NCBI GenBank assembly: GCA_023428185.1
Contig: JAEYYZ010000220.1
Span: 1 to 16,306, forward strand
Direction: 5' to 3'
Source of the DNA: Actinomycetes bacterium
GTDB taxonomy: Bacteria; Actinomycetota; Actinomycetes; Actinomycetales; Demequinaceae
Length of the DNA: 16,306 nucleotides
The notes under the pieces are model-generated. The model had not been told where the DNA came from, did no database searches, and worked only from the letters and a program-made list of their open reading frames with translations. The translations under genes were made by a program, and so were the position numbers. The first letter of the stretch is position 1; each line of letters starts with the position of its first letter. This document shows, one piece after another, positions 1 through 7,856 of this stretch.

Positions 1-846
1 CTTGAGATCGTGGCCTGGCGGGCACTGTCGTCGTTGGTGGTGTGCCTGATCATCATCGCCGTGATGCGAGTGTGGCGGCGGCTGTGGCGGCTCGTGAAGG
101 ACCGTGACGTGATGTGGCGACTGGCCATCGCGGCGCTGGTGATCACCGTCAACTGGGGAGTCATGGTCTACGCCGTGCTCACCGACCGCGTCGCTCAGAC
201 CGCGCTGGGCTACTACATCAACCCGCTCATCACCGTGGCGCTGTCCATTGTGTTCTTGGGTGAACGCTTGAGGCGCCTGCAAGTGGTTGCACTGTCGGTG
301 GCCTTCGCCGCCGTAGTGGTGCTCGCGGTAGAGATGGGCGGCATCCCCTGGATCTCGCTGAGCTTAGCCGTGAGCTTTGCCATCTACTCCTTTGTGAAGA
401 AGGCGGTGGGCCACAAAGTAGATGCCTTGTCAGGACTGACGATTGAAACGGCGATCATCGCTCCCGCAGCCATTGCCGTGCTGACGGCTGTCACCCTCGC
501 GGGCGACGCCACGCTATTCACCCGGGGCGCCTCCGACCTGGGCGCATTGCACGATGTCTTGCTGCTCACCACAGGCACCTGGACCGCTGGCGCTTTGCTG
601 TTGTTCGCAGCTGGAGCCCGGAGACTTCCCCTCAACATCACCGGGCTACTTCAGTACATCGCACCCACCATGCAGTTTGTGCTCGCCGTGTGGTATTTCC
701 GCGAGCCGATGCCGGGGGCCAGGTGGGCGGGCTTCGCCCTAGTCTGGGTGGCGCTCGTGCTGGTGACGGTGGATTCGTGGCGCGCGCGTTCCCGCGTGAC
801 TGATGTCAAAGCCGCCGAATCAGGTGAGGTCACCGAGCCGGTCTAG
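1..846 (+). CDS. rarD: RarD-type EamA family permease, 5'-truncated by window edge
   Basis: Inner-membrane transporter of the drug/metabolite (EamA) superfamily, RarD branch; the name comes from chloramphenicol sensitivity in other bacteria and the true substrate is not known here. The frame is open from base 1 (Leu-Glu-Ile-Val-Ala) and matches the usual RarD segment before the second membrane helix, so roughly 20-30 N-terminal residues lie outside the window and the GTG at 10 is probably an internal valine. Visible hallmarks are the NW segment near bases 151-160, the GYYINPL motif near 208-228, a GER turn near 262-270 and the PWISL-SFAIYSF stretch near 346-393. About nine hydrophobic helices can be seen, followed by a short charged tail. 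It ends in TAG at 844-846 and runs convergent to the polyprenyl synthase gene, overlapping it by four bases. It is probably unrelated in function to the nuo operon. Family call is firm; substrate unknown. Confidence 0.85.
   Translation, partial: LEIVAWRALSSLVVCLIIIAVMRVWRRLWRLVKDRDVMWRLAIAALVITVNWGVMVYAVLTDRVAQTALGYYINPLITVALSIVFLGERLRRLQVVALSVAFAAVVVLAVEMGGIPWISLSLAVSFAIYSFVKKAVGHKVDALSGLTIETAIIAPAAIAVLTAVTLAGDATLFTRGASDLGALHDVLLLTTGTWTAGALLLFAAGARRLPLNITGLLQYIAPTMQFVLAVWYFREPMPGARWAGFALVWVALVLVTVDSWRARSRVTDVKAAESGEVTEPV
843..846. other. Shared palindromic CTAG stop site of two convergent genes
   Basis: The four bases CTAG read as TAG on the plus strand (844-846, end of the rarD-like gene) and as TAG on the minus strand (845-843, end of the polyprenyl synthase gene). 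Both coding regions therefore finish inside the same palindrome, and no non-coding space is left between them for an ordinary intrinsic terminator. Confidence 0.9.
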
Positions 847-1838
847 GTCGCCCTCGCCACCATGGCATCGGCAAAGGCAAGCATGGCGTCCTTGACCGCG
901 CTCTCGGACAAATCCTTCACCGCTTCTTTGGCACGTACACTCCACTCACGCGCCATCTCGGCAGTCTCGTCCACTACGTCGTGGGCGCGCAGGCCCGCGA
1001 TAACCTCACCGAGCGCAACATCGCCGGACAAGTCACCCTCAATGGCTGCCAGCAGTTCCCGGTCGGAATCACTCGCCGTCCCTGCCAACACCCGCTGGCG
1101 CAGCAGCAGCACGGGCATGGTTGCCACACCCTCGCGCAGGTCCGTGCCGGGAGTCTTGCCGGAGACTTCCGCATCGGATCGCACATCGAGGACATCGTCG
1201 GCAATCTGGAACGCCACGCCCGCGAACTCGCCATACTGGGTCACACGACTCACCGTGTCCCTGTCGCAACCCGCGAACATTGCTCCAAAGCGAGCCGACG
1301 TAGCAATCAGGGAACCCGTCTTGTCGGCCAGCACCTGGACGTAATGCTCCACCGGGTCTTCACCTTCGGCAGGGCCCACAGTCTCGTGCAATTGTCCTAG
1401 ACACAACCGCTCAAAGGTCTCGGCCTGGATACGCACAGCGTCGGGCCCAAGACCCGCCACCACGCGAGATGCGCGCGCAAACAGCAAATCACCAGTAAGG
1501 ATCGCCACGGAGTTACCCCACACCTCATGCGCGGCAGGCGCCCCCCTGCGCGTAGGCGCGGAGTCCATGACGTCATCGTGATAGAGCGTCGCAAGATGAG
1601 TGAGTTCCACCACCACGGCGGCATCCAGCACCTCCGGCCGGGAGCCCTCGCCCAATTGAGCAGTGAGGAGCGTGAGCATGGGCCTCAACCGCTTGCCCCC
1701 CGCGTCCACCAAGTGGCGGCTCGTAGCATCGGCCAAGCGATCGGACTGTGCAACAGCGTCCCGCAGGCGTTCCTCAACCAACTCCAAGCGCGGCTCAATG
1801 GCCTGCTCGAGTTGGGAATTGCCCAATGGCAAAGCCAT
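843..1838 (-). CDS. Long-chain polyprenyl diphosphate synthase (trans, menaquinone tail type)
   Basis: Condenses isopentenyl diphosphate units onto an allylic diphosphate to make a long all-trans prenyl chain, in this setting probably the menaquinone side chain. The 331-residue length is normal for the family. Visible motifs in order are GGKRLRP (47-53), first aspartate-rich motif DDVMD (88-92) followed by TRRG (96-99), the DKTG segment (172-175) and the second aspartate-rich motif DDVLD (214-218). The fifth residue before the first motif is Ala83; short-chain enzymes usually have a bulky aromatic there, so a long product is likely. The start is the ATG at 1838-1836, which overlaps the TAA of nuoN (TAATG); the frame is open further upstream but that stretch is the shadow of nuoN and has no family similarity. 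No good Shine-Dalgarno precedes the start, so translation probably depends on reinitiation after nuoN. Exact chain length cannot be read from sequence. Confidence 0.93.
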   Translation of the reverse strand: MALPLGNSQLEQAIEPRLELVEERLRDAVAQSDRLADATSRHLVDAGGKRLRPMLTLLTAQLGEGSRPEVLDAAVVVELTHLATLYHDDVMDSAPTRRGAPAAHEVWGNSVAILTGDLLFARASRVVAGLGPDAVRIQAETFERLCLGQLHETVGPAEGEDPVEHYVQVLADKTGSLIATSARFGAMFAGCDRDTVSRVTQYGEFAGVAFQIADDVLDVRSDAEVSGKTPGTDLREGVATMPVLLLRQRVLAGTASDSDRELLAAIEGDLSGDVALGEVIAGLRAHDVVDETAEMAREWSVRAKEAVKDLSESAVKDAMLAFADAMVARAT

Positions 1839-1840
1839 TA
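1836..1840 (-). promoter_or_regulatory. TAATG stop-start coupling between nuoN and polyprenyl synthase
   Basis: On the minus strand TAA (1840-1838) ends nuoN and ATG (1838-1836) starts the polyprenyl synthase gene, sharing one base. The roughly 20 bases upstream contain no purine-rich Shine-Dalgarno core, unlike most other junctions in the operon, which suggests a termination-reinitiation start. Confidence 0.7.
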
Positions 1841-3415
1841 CAGCACCGGCACCACGAGCACCGCGGAGTCTGCGGCCACCGAGAGCAACCAGCCGGGCAC
1901 CACACCGAGGAGCACCGTGAGGATCGCAGTGACCACGATGACCACCTTGCTCAACGGAGTGGACTCCACCGAAACAGCGCTCGCCACATCCTCGGGGGCG
2001 TCGGTGAAGTACATGAGGACAATCAACCGCACATAGAAGAAGGCGGCAATGGCCGATGCTGCTACGGCGATAAGCACAAGAGGCCAGCCGCCTTCGCGGA
2101 TGGCAGCGCTGAAGACCACGAACTTGCCTATGAACCCTGCAGTGAGCGGGATGCCTGCAAAGCTCAGCAAGAACAAAGCCATCGCACCGGCCAAGAGGGG
2201 GCTCCGCTTGCCAAGGCCCGTCCATTGACCCAACCGCACAGCCTCAGCGCCCAAGGAACCGTCCTCGGAGCGCTCACGCACTTGCGTCACTACGGCAAAC
2301 GCACCAATGGAGGCGATGCCGTAGGTGATGAGGTAGAACGGCACTGCCGAAAGAGCATCTTCAGGGAAGCCTGCAAACGCCACGAGGATAAAACCAGCGT
2401 GGCTGATTGAGGAGTACGCGAGCATGCGCTTCACGTCCGTTTGGCGCAAGGCCACGATGGCGCCGAGCACCATGGACGCGGCCCCCACCACCCAGATGAG
2501 CCAGTCGAGTTCCGGGCCAAAGCGGTACAAGAAGGTGTACGAGGCACGCAACAGGGCCGCAGCCGCGGCGGCCTTCACGAGCGCTGCCATGAACGCCGTC
2601 ACTTGGGTGGGGGCACCCTCGTAAACGTCCGGGACCCACGCGTGGAACGGCACCGCACCCAACTTGAACAGCAGCCCCACCACCACAAAGATCATGCCCG
2701 TAAGCACCATGAGGTCACGGCTACCGATGACAACCACCAGCAGCCCGATCTCCGCGAACCCGGTTTGTGCGGTGGCGCCGTAGAGCAGTGCCGCTCCAAA
2801 GAGGAAGATGGCTGAAGCGAAGGCACCAAGAATGAAGTACTTCACGGCCGCTTCTTGAGCAAGCATGCGACGCCTACGCGCCAGGGCCACCATGATGTAC
2901 AGCGGGAGCGAGAACAGCTCAAGCGCCACAAACAGCAGAATCAGTTCCGTCGTTGAGACAAAGAGCAGCATGCCGCCAATGGAGAACAGAGCAAGCGGGA
3001 AGGCCTCGGTGAGTTCCAGCCCCTTGCGTCGGGCCAATTGCTCGTCAACTGACCCGGGTGGGGCCGATGCCAGGGGCACAAACGGCGTCTCCCCTGCTCG
3101 CGTGCGGTCGGCAAAGAGCAACACTGACAAGATGCCGAACACGAGCAAGATGCTCTGCCACAACAGCGCCTGGCGGTCGAGCACCACGAGCATGTCCACG
3201 GCTTCCACGCCTGGCCCATCAAGCGCAACCCAATAGGTGATGGCGTAGCCGAGAGCGGCTACCAAGGCGAGCAGCGTGAGCGCGATCTGCACCGTGCGAC
3301 GCACAGGGGGCGTGCGCACAAACGATTCCACCAGAATGCCCACGGCGCCCGCGCCCAGCACTATGAGAACCGGCCCCAAGGCCGCCCAGTCGATCAACGG
3401 CGAAGTGAAGGTCAT
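1838..3415 (-). CDS. nuoN: NADH-quinone oxidoreductase subunit N
   Basis: Antiporter-like proton-channel subunit of the complex I membrane arm, 525 residues and hydrophobic throughout (about 14 helices expected). The subunit N signature is clear: FKLGAVPFHAW followed by the PDVYEGAP motif at 262-269. Likely proton-path residues are Glu166 (in ALELFSLPLY), Lys192, Lys251 and Lys281. Between the third and fourth hydrophobic stretches there is a polar loop at about residues 103-137, which lengthens the N-terminal region relative to E. coli NuoN; I recall similar loops in actinobacterial NuoN. The start ATG (3415-3413) overlaps the TGA of nuoM (ATGA) with a GGGAG tract very close upstream. The gene ends in TAA inside the TAATG junction with the polyprenyl synthase. 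It is the last structural complex I gene of the operon. Confidence 0.97.
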   Translation of the reverse strand: MTFTSPLIDWAALGPVLIVLGAGAVGILVESFVRTPPVRRTVQIALTLLALVAALGYAITYWVALDGPGVEAVDMLVVLDRQALLWQSILLVFGILSVLLFADRTRAGETPFVPLASAPPGSVDEQLARRKGLELTEAFPLALFSIGGMLLFVSTTELILLFVALELFSLPLYIMVALARRRRMLAQEAAVKYFILGAFASAIFLFGAALLYGATAQTGFAEIGLLVVVIGSRDLMVLTGMIFVVVGLLFKLGAVPFHAWVPDVYEGAPTQVTAFMAALVKAAAAAALLRASYTFLYRFGPELDWLIWVVGAASMVLGAIVALRQTDVKRMLAYSSISHAGFILVAFAGFPEDALSAVPFYLITYGIASIGAFAVVTQVRERSEDGSLGAEAVRLGQWTGLGKRSPLLAGAMALFLLSFAGIPLTAGFIGKFVVFSAAIREGGWPLVLIAVAASAIAAFFYVRLIVLMYFTDAPEDVASAVSVESTPLSKVVIVVTAILTVLLGVVPGWLLSVAADSAVLVVPVL

Positions 3416-4899
3416 GCTCCCACCATCTCAATGAGGCGTACGAGGTCTGCGCTAGGCGCCGTGAGGTAAGTCAAGGCAAGCCCTGGCACGATTCCGAGCA
3501 CCAGCATCAGGCCCACAAGCGGCCACGTCACCACTCGCTCACGTACCGTGAGTTCCGCCGTGCCCTCCATCGCGCTAGGCGTGGGTCCGGTGAACACCTT
3601 TTGGTATGTCAGCAAGATGTACAACGCGGCGAGCACCACTCCCAGCGTGGAAATGATGACTGCCACCGGCGCCACCGGGAAGGCTCCCACGAGCACCATG
3701 ATCTCGGAAACGAACGGTGCCAAGCCGGGCAAAGACAATGCGCTCAGGCCTACCACCAAGAAGGTTCCCGCAAGAACCGGTGCCACCTTCTGCAGCCCAC
3801 CAAAGCCGGTCACAGACACAGTGCCGTGACGTTCCGCGAGGAAGCCCACCACCAAGAACAACGCTCCCGTGGACAGTCCGTGGTTGAACATGTAGAGCGC
3901 GGCACCTTCGATGGACGTCTGCTGGAACGCGAAGATACCGAGCACCATCACACCAAAGTGGCTCACCGACGTGAACGCCACCAGGCGCAGCATGTCTGTT
4001 TGGCCAATCGCGACGAGCGCGCCGTACAACACAGAGAGCACGGCGAACCCGATGATCACCGGTGCCGCCCACTTTGCCGCGTTGGGAAAGAGCACCAAGC
4101 ACAAGGTGAGCATGCCGAACGTGCCCACCTTGTCCAGAACCGCCACCAGCAGTGCGGTGGTGCCAGCACGGGCGTTCTCCGCCACCGTGGGCAACCACGT
4201 GTGTACAGGAACCATGGGTGCCTTGATGGCAAACGCCAAGAAGAACGCCAGGAACATCAGCTTCTCAGCCGTGGGGTCCAACCCCAATCCCTGCAGGTTG
4301 TCGATGAGGTATGCCTGCTCACCCCCTGGGCCCACAAAGTACAGCGCCACCACGGCAACCAACATGATGAGGCCACCGGCGAGCGAGTAGATGAGGAATT
4401 TCACGGCGGCGTACCGGCGCTGCTCACCACCAAAGGCACCAATGAGGAAGTACAGCGGGATGAGCATTGCCTCAAACAGTACGTAGAACAGCAACACGTC
4501 CCGCGCCGCAAAGATGCCGATCATGAATGCCTGCGCAATGAGGATCAACCCCACGTACTGAGCAGCCTTGTGGGGGGCATCGGGCGTCTTCCAGCCTGAC
4601 AGCAAAACCAGTGGGGTGAGGATTGCGGCCAGCACAATCATTGACAAGCCGATGCCATTGACACCCAGCGCCCAGCTGGTTCCGATCTGCGGGATCCAGG
4701 CATAGGTTTCGGCGAACTGGATTTGCCCTGCAGTGGCACGGTCAAAGCCCGCGAGGAGTGCAATGACGCCCCCGAGCTCAAGCAGTGCCACACCCAGAGC
4801 GAACTCGCGAGCACGAGCGCGCAAAGCGGGCACTGTCAACAGCAAAGTGCCACCCACGGCGGGCACTGCGACCAAGACGGTCAAGAGTGGAAAGTTCAC
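3412..4899 (-). CDS. nuoM: NADH-quinone oxidoreductase subunit M
   Basis: Middle antiporter-like proton-pumping subunit of the membrane arm, 495 residues. Key residues seen are Glu143 in the LFEAMLIPLY helix and Lys226 just before the VPVHTWLP motif (230-237), with Lys257 in the following LLVAVLDKVG helix. These line up with the known functional Glu144, Lys234 and Lys265 of E. coli NuoM. The segment after the HTWLP motif reads TVAENARAGTTALL rather than the PDAHTEAPTAGS found in many proteobacteria, which resembles the mycobacterial form as I remember it. The start is GTG (4899-4897), placed directly after the TAG stop of nuoL, with a GGGGG tract (4905-4909) six bases upstream. The 3' end overlaps nuoN by four bases. 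Confidence 0.97.
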   Translation of the reverse strand: MNFPLLTVLVAVPAVGGTLLLTVPALRARAREFALGVALLELGGVIALLAGFDRATAGQIQFAETYAWIPQIGTSWALGVNGIGLSMIVLAAILTPLVLLSGWKTPDAPHKAAQYVGLILIAQAFMIGIFAARDVLLFYVLFEAMLIPLYFLIGAFGGEQRRYAAVKFLIYSLAGGLIMLVAVVALYFVGPGGEQAYLIDNLQGLGLDPTAEKLMFLAFFLAFAIKAPMVPVHTWLPTVAENARAGTTALLVAVLDKVGTFGMLTLCLVLFPNAAKWAAPVIIGFAVLSVLYGALVAIGQTDMLRLVAFTSVSHFGVMVLGIFAFQQTSIEGAALYMFNHGLSTGALFLVVGFLAERHGTVSVTGFGGLQKVAPVLAGTFLVVGLSALSLPGLAPFVSEIMVLVGAFPVAPVAVIISTLGVVLAALYILLTYQKVFTGPTPSAMEGTAELTVRERVVTWPLVGLMLVLGIVPGLALTYLTAPSADLVRLIEMVGA

Positions 4900-6777
4900 C
4901 TAGACCCCCAACACTGCGAAGACGGAAACGACAACGAGGCCAAGCAACATGAGCAATGCGTAGGTGCGCACGTTTCCGGTTTCGGCTTGGCGCGTCACCT
5001 CCCCCAACTTGGCAAACCCGGCGGCCTGCTTGTTGATGGCGCCGTCAACAATGGTGGCGTCGGCGTAGACCAACGTGCGGGTCAAGTGCTTGCCAGGGTG
5101 CTCAAAGACCGCGCGGTTCACCGAGTCTTGGAAGAAGTCGTTGCGCGCCGTTAGCACGGCAAGCGACGGGGAGGAATCGTCAACCGAGACATCGTGGCGC
5201 ACATACATCCACCAGGCCAGCAGACCGCCCAACGCGACAAGAACCAACGTGGCGGTCATGATCACCGGTACCGACAGCACCGGGTCGTGGTGCTCGACGT
5301 GGCCAGTGACAGGCTCGAGCCAGTGGGTGAAACGGTTGCCCACAGCCAAGAACAGTCCCAAGAACGCAGAACCCACGGCGAGGATGATCATGGGGACCGT
5401 CATGAGCCACGGGCTCTCGTGAGGGTGTTGATCATCGGTCCACCGAGCACGCCCATGGAAGGTCATGAAGAACAGACGCGACATGTAGAAAGCGGTGATT
5501 CCCGCACCCAAGAGCGCGGCTCCACCCAGGATCCACGGCTGCCACCCCTCGCCCACGAACGCGGATTCGATGATCTTGTCTTTGGACCAGAAGCCTGAGA
5601 AGGGTGGAACGCCAAGAATCGCGAGCCATCCCAGCCCAAAAGTCACCCAGGTGACAACCATCGCGGTGCGCAGCGCACCAAACCGGCGCATGTTCACTTG
5701 ATCCTTCATGCCGTGCATCACGGAACCGGCACCGAGGAACATTCCTGCCTTGAAGAAGCCGTGTGTCACCAAGTGGAAGATCGCGAACGCGTACCCCACC
5801 GGACCCAAGCCGGCGGCGAGCATCATGTAACCGATCTGCGACATCGTGGACGCCGCGAGCGCCTTCTTGATGTCGTCCTTAGCTGTACCGATGATGGCAC
5901 CCAGCAACAACGTCACGGCACCCACAATGGCCACGACCAACCTGGCATCGGGTGCTCCGTCAAAGATGGCCGCGGAACGGACAATCAGGTAGACGCCAGC
6001 GGTCACCATGGTGGCCGCGTGGATCAGCGCGGAGACAGGCGTGGGACCAGCCATCGCGTCACCCAGCCACGACTGCAGCGGGAACTGGGCGGACTTGCCG
6101 GTGGCGGCGAGCAAGAGCATCAGGCCGATGGCCGTGAGTACCGCAGGCGAGGTAGACGCGGCAGCCGCGTTAACACCCTCAAAGCCCAAGGTGCCAAAGT
6201 GCGCAAACATCAAGCCCATCGCAATGATGAGTCCCATGTCGCCCACACGGTTGACGATGAACGCCTTGTTTGCCGCGCTCGCGTATTCCGACTTGTGGTT
6301 CCAGAACCCGATGAGCAGGTACGAGGCCAGACCCACGCCTTCCCAACCGATGAACAACAGCAAGTAACTGTCCGCCAGCACCAGCAGCAACATGGCCGCG
6401 ATGAACAGGTTGAGGTACGCAAAGAAGATGCGGCGGCGAGGATCATGCTCCATGTACGCCACGGAGTAGATGTGAATGAGCGTGCCCACAAAGGTGATGA
6501 GCAGCACAAAGGTCAAGGACAACGGATCCACCAACAAGCCGGCATCCACGGTGAGCTCTCCACCGGGAATGAAGCTGTACAGATGAATCGACTCCGCGCG
6601 CTGGGCGGCATCACGGCCCAGCATCTGGAAGAAGGCTCCCACGCCAACCACTAAGGCAGCGGACGATGCCCCCACGCCTACCCAGTGGCCCCAGGCATCG
6701 GCACGTCGGCCCAACAGAATGAGGGCAAACGCGCTAGCCAGCGGCAGTGCGATCAGCAGCCAGGAGAGTGTCAGCAT
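4900..6777 (-). CDS. nuoL: NADH-quinone oxidoreductase subunit L
   Basis: Distal antiporter-like proton-pumping subunit with the long lateral helix that runs along the membrane arm; 625 residues, normal length. Conserved positions visible are Glu146 (FIGWEGVGLASYLLIGFW helix), Asp180 (NRVGD), Lys228 before the FPLQSWLGDAM-GPTPVSALIHAATMV block (about 232-258), His253, and His335, His339 and Lys343 in the IFHLVTHGFFKAGMF helix. The spacing matches E. coli Glu144, Lys229, His254, His334, His338 and Lys342. The C-terminal part (about 530-610) is more polar and should contain the lateral helix, followed by a final membrane anchor. The ATG (6777-6775) lies three bases after the nuoK stop, with GAAGGG at 6785-6790 as ribosome binding site inside nuoK. 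It ends in TAG directly abutting the GTG of nuoM. Confidence 0.97.
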   Translation of the reverse strand: MLTLSWLLIALPLASAFALILLGRRADAWGHWVGVGASSAALVVGVGAFFQMLGRDAAQRAESIHLYSFIPGGELTVDAGLLVDPLSLTFVLLITFVGTLIHIYSVAYMEHDPRRRIFFAYLNLFIAAMLLLVLADSYLLLFIGWEGVGLASYLLIGFWNHKSEYASAANKAFIVNRVGDMGLIIAMGLMFAHFGTLGFEGVNAAAASTSPAVLTAIGLMLLLAATGKSAQFPLQSWLGDAMAGPTPVSALIHAATMVTAGVYLIVRSAAIFDGAPDARLVVAIVGAVTLLLGAIIGTAKDDIKKALAASTMSQIGYMMLAAGLGPVGYAFAIFHLVTHGFFKAGMFLGAGSVMHGMKDQVNMRRFGALRTAMVVTWVTFGLGWLAILGVPPFSGFWSKDKIIESAFVGEGWQPWILGGAALLGAGITAFYMSRLFFMTFHGRARWTDDQHPHESPWLMTVPMIILAVGSAFLGLFLAVGNRFTHWLEPVTGHVEHHDPVLSVPVIMTATLVLVALGGLLAWWMYVRHDVSVDDSSPSLAVLTARNDFFQDSVNRAVFEHPGKHLTRTLVYADATIVDGAINKQAAGFAKLGEVTRQAETGNVRTYALLMLLGLVVVSVFAVLGV

Positions 6778-6780
6778 CGG

Positions 6781-7080
6781 CTAGCCCTTCATCTCTGAGG
6801 GAGCGTCAAGAGAAATGGTTTGGCGCGCACGGAACAGCGCAATGATGATTGCCAAGCCCACCACCACTTCGGCCGCGGCCACCACCATGACAAAAAACGC
6901 CATGATCTGGCCCTCGATCTGTCCATGGAGACGTGCAAAGGCCACAAGGGCAAGGTTGGTGGCGTTGAGCATGAGCTCCACACCCATGAAGGCGATGATC
7001 GCGTTGCGGCGTAGCAGCACGGTGGCAGCACCAATGGCGAACAGCACGATCGCCAGGTAGACAAAGGCCATGGGGCTCAC
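6781..7080 (-). CDS. nuoK: NADH-quinone oxidoreductase subunit K
   Basis: Small three-helix membrane subunit that carries part of the proton path between NuoJ and NuoN; 99 residues. The two essential membrane glutamates are present as Glu35 (FMGVELMLNA) and Glu71 (VAAAEVVVGLAI), equivalent to E. coli Glu36 and Glu72. The start chosen is the GTG at 7080-7078, which overlaps the nuoJ TGA (GTGA) and has AGAGGAGG seven bases upstream; the ATG three codons later would be too far from that site. A start at this GTG also gives the MSP-like N-terminus expected from actinobacterial NuoK. It is followed after three bases by nuoL. Confidence 0.97.
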   Translation of the reverse strand: MSPMAFVYLAIVLFAIGAATVLLRRNAIIAFMGVELMLNATNLALVAFARLHGQIEGQIMAFFVMVVAAAEVVVGLAIIIALFRARQTISLDAPSEMKG

Positions 7081-7856
7081 TGGTCGGCCTCCTCTGGCTT
7101 GCCATCCCGCTGGGGATGTGAGTCTGCACGCAACTCCCGCCTGGTCCGCTCCACTTGCGCGGGGTAGTGCTGGCCGTCACCCGTTTGGTGCCGGGCCTCA
7201 AGCACACGAGAGACCGAATCCTCGATGGGGTTGCCCTCGGGGTCCAGCGCGGGAACGTCGAGCGCGTTGTGGCGTGCGAACACACCCGGCATGGGCTTGT
7301 TGACGGGGTCCGCTCCCGCAGCGATGCGCGCCGCGTGGAGTTCCTTCTGTGTCACTCGCTCTTTGAGGCGCGGCACAAAGGTGAGCACTATGGCACCCAC
7401 CGCAGCGGTGATGAGCACAAACGCCAGAGTCTCCATCACGATCACGTACTTGGAGAACAAGGACACAGCGATAGCCGCCGGATCTGCAGCAACGTCCTTG
7501 TCCTGGAAGTTGATGGTGGTGCGAGTAGCCACGGCGAGGAGCAACAAGGCGATGCCTGTAGCCAAGAACAGGCCCACCCAACGCTGGCCCTTGATGGAGT
7601 CTTTGAGCGTTTCACGCTGGTCCACTCCCACAAGCATGAGCACAAACAGGAACATCATCATGACTGCGCCCGTGTACACCACTACTTGAACCACACCCAG
7701 GAACGGCGCATCCAGAGACACGTATGCCACCGCGAGACCCACCATCACCAGCACAATCGCCATGGCGATGTGCACAGGCTTGCGCGCAAAGAGCAGAGCC
7801 AAAGCTGGGATCACCGTGATGGCGGCAATGATCCAGAACAACACTGGCGAGATCAT
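7077..7856 (-). CDS. nuoJ: NADH-quinone oxidoreductase subunit J
   Basis: Five-helix membrane-arm subunit whose third helix takes part in coupling electron transfer to proton movement. Length is 259 residues. The conserved VQVVVYTGAVMMMFLFVLML helix is at about 56-75, with the family tyrosine at position 61. After the last hydrophobic helix (about 145-162) there is a polar tail of nearly 100 residues, longer than in E. coli but with the ARHNALD-PALDPEGNP-EDSVSRVL segment I associate with actinobacterial NuoJ. The start is ATG at 7856-7854, overlapping the nuoI TGA (ATGA), with a GGGGG tract (7867-7871) ten bases upstream. The frame is open 31 codons further upstream, but that part is the nuoI shadow and lacks the family's N-terminal helix. 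The 3' end overlaps nuoK by four bases. Confidence 0.96.
   Translation of the reverse strand: MISPVLFWIIAAITVIPALALLFARKPVHIAMAIVLVMVGLAVAYVSLDAPFLGVVQVVVYTGAVMMMFLFVLMLVGVDQRETLKDSIKGQRWVGLFLATGIALLLLAVATRTTINFQDKDVAADPAAIAVSLFSKYVIVMETLAFVLITAAVGAIVLTFVPRLKERVTQKELHAARIAAGADPVNKPMPGVFARHNALDVPALDPEGNPIEDSVSRVLEARHQTGDGQHYPAQVERTRRELRADSHPQRDGKPEEADQ
7088..7095 (-). promoter_or_regulatory. Ribosome binding site that decides the nuoK GTG start
   Basis: The minus strand reads AGAGGAGG here, seven bases before the GTG at 7080-7078. The nearest ATG (7071-7069) would have a spacing of 16 bases, so the GTG is the better start. The site lies inside the end of nuoJ. Confidence 0.8.

Noticed and set aside
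822..833. GGTGA-GG-TCACC inverted repeat as a terminator for rarD
   Set aside because: Loop of only two bases, no following T tract, and located inside the coding region.
1839..2225. N-terminal extension of the polyprenyl synthase frame to 460 residues
   Set aside because: The extension lies wholly within nuoN in another frame and has no prenyltransferase similarity; the ATG at 1838 gives a normal-length enzyme.
3601..4599. Plus-strand open frame of 332 codons opposite nuoM
   Set aside because: His-, Gln- and Arg-rich composition from the complement of membrane-protein codons; no family features.
5698..6654. Plus-strand open frame of 318 codons opposite nuoL
   Set aside because: Same shadow composition as the other antisense frames, no motif.
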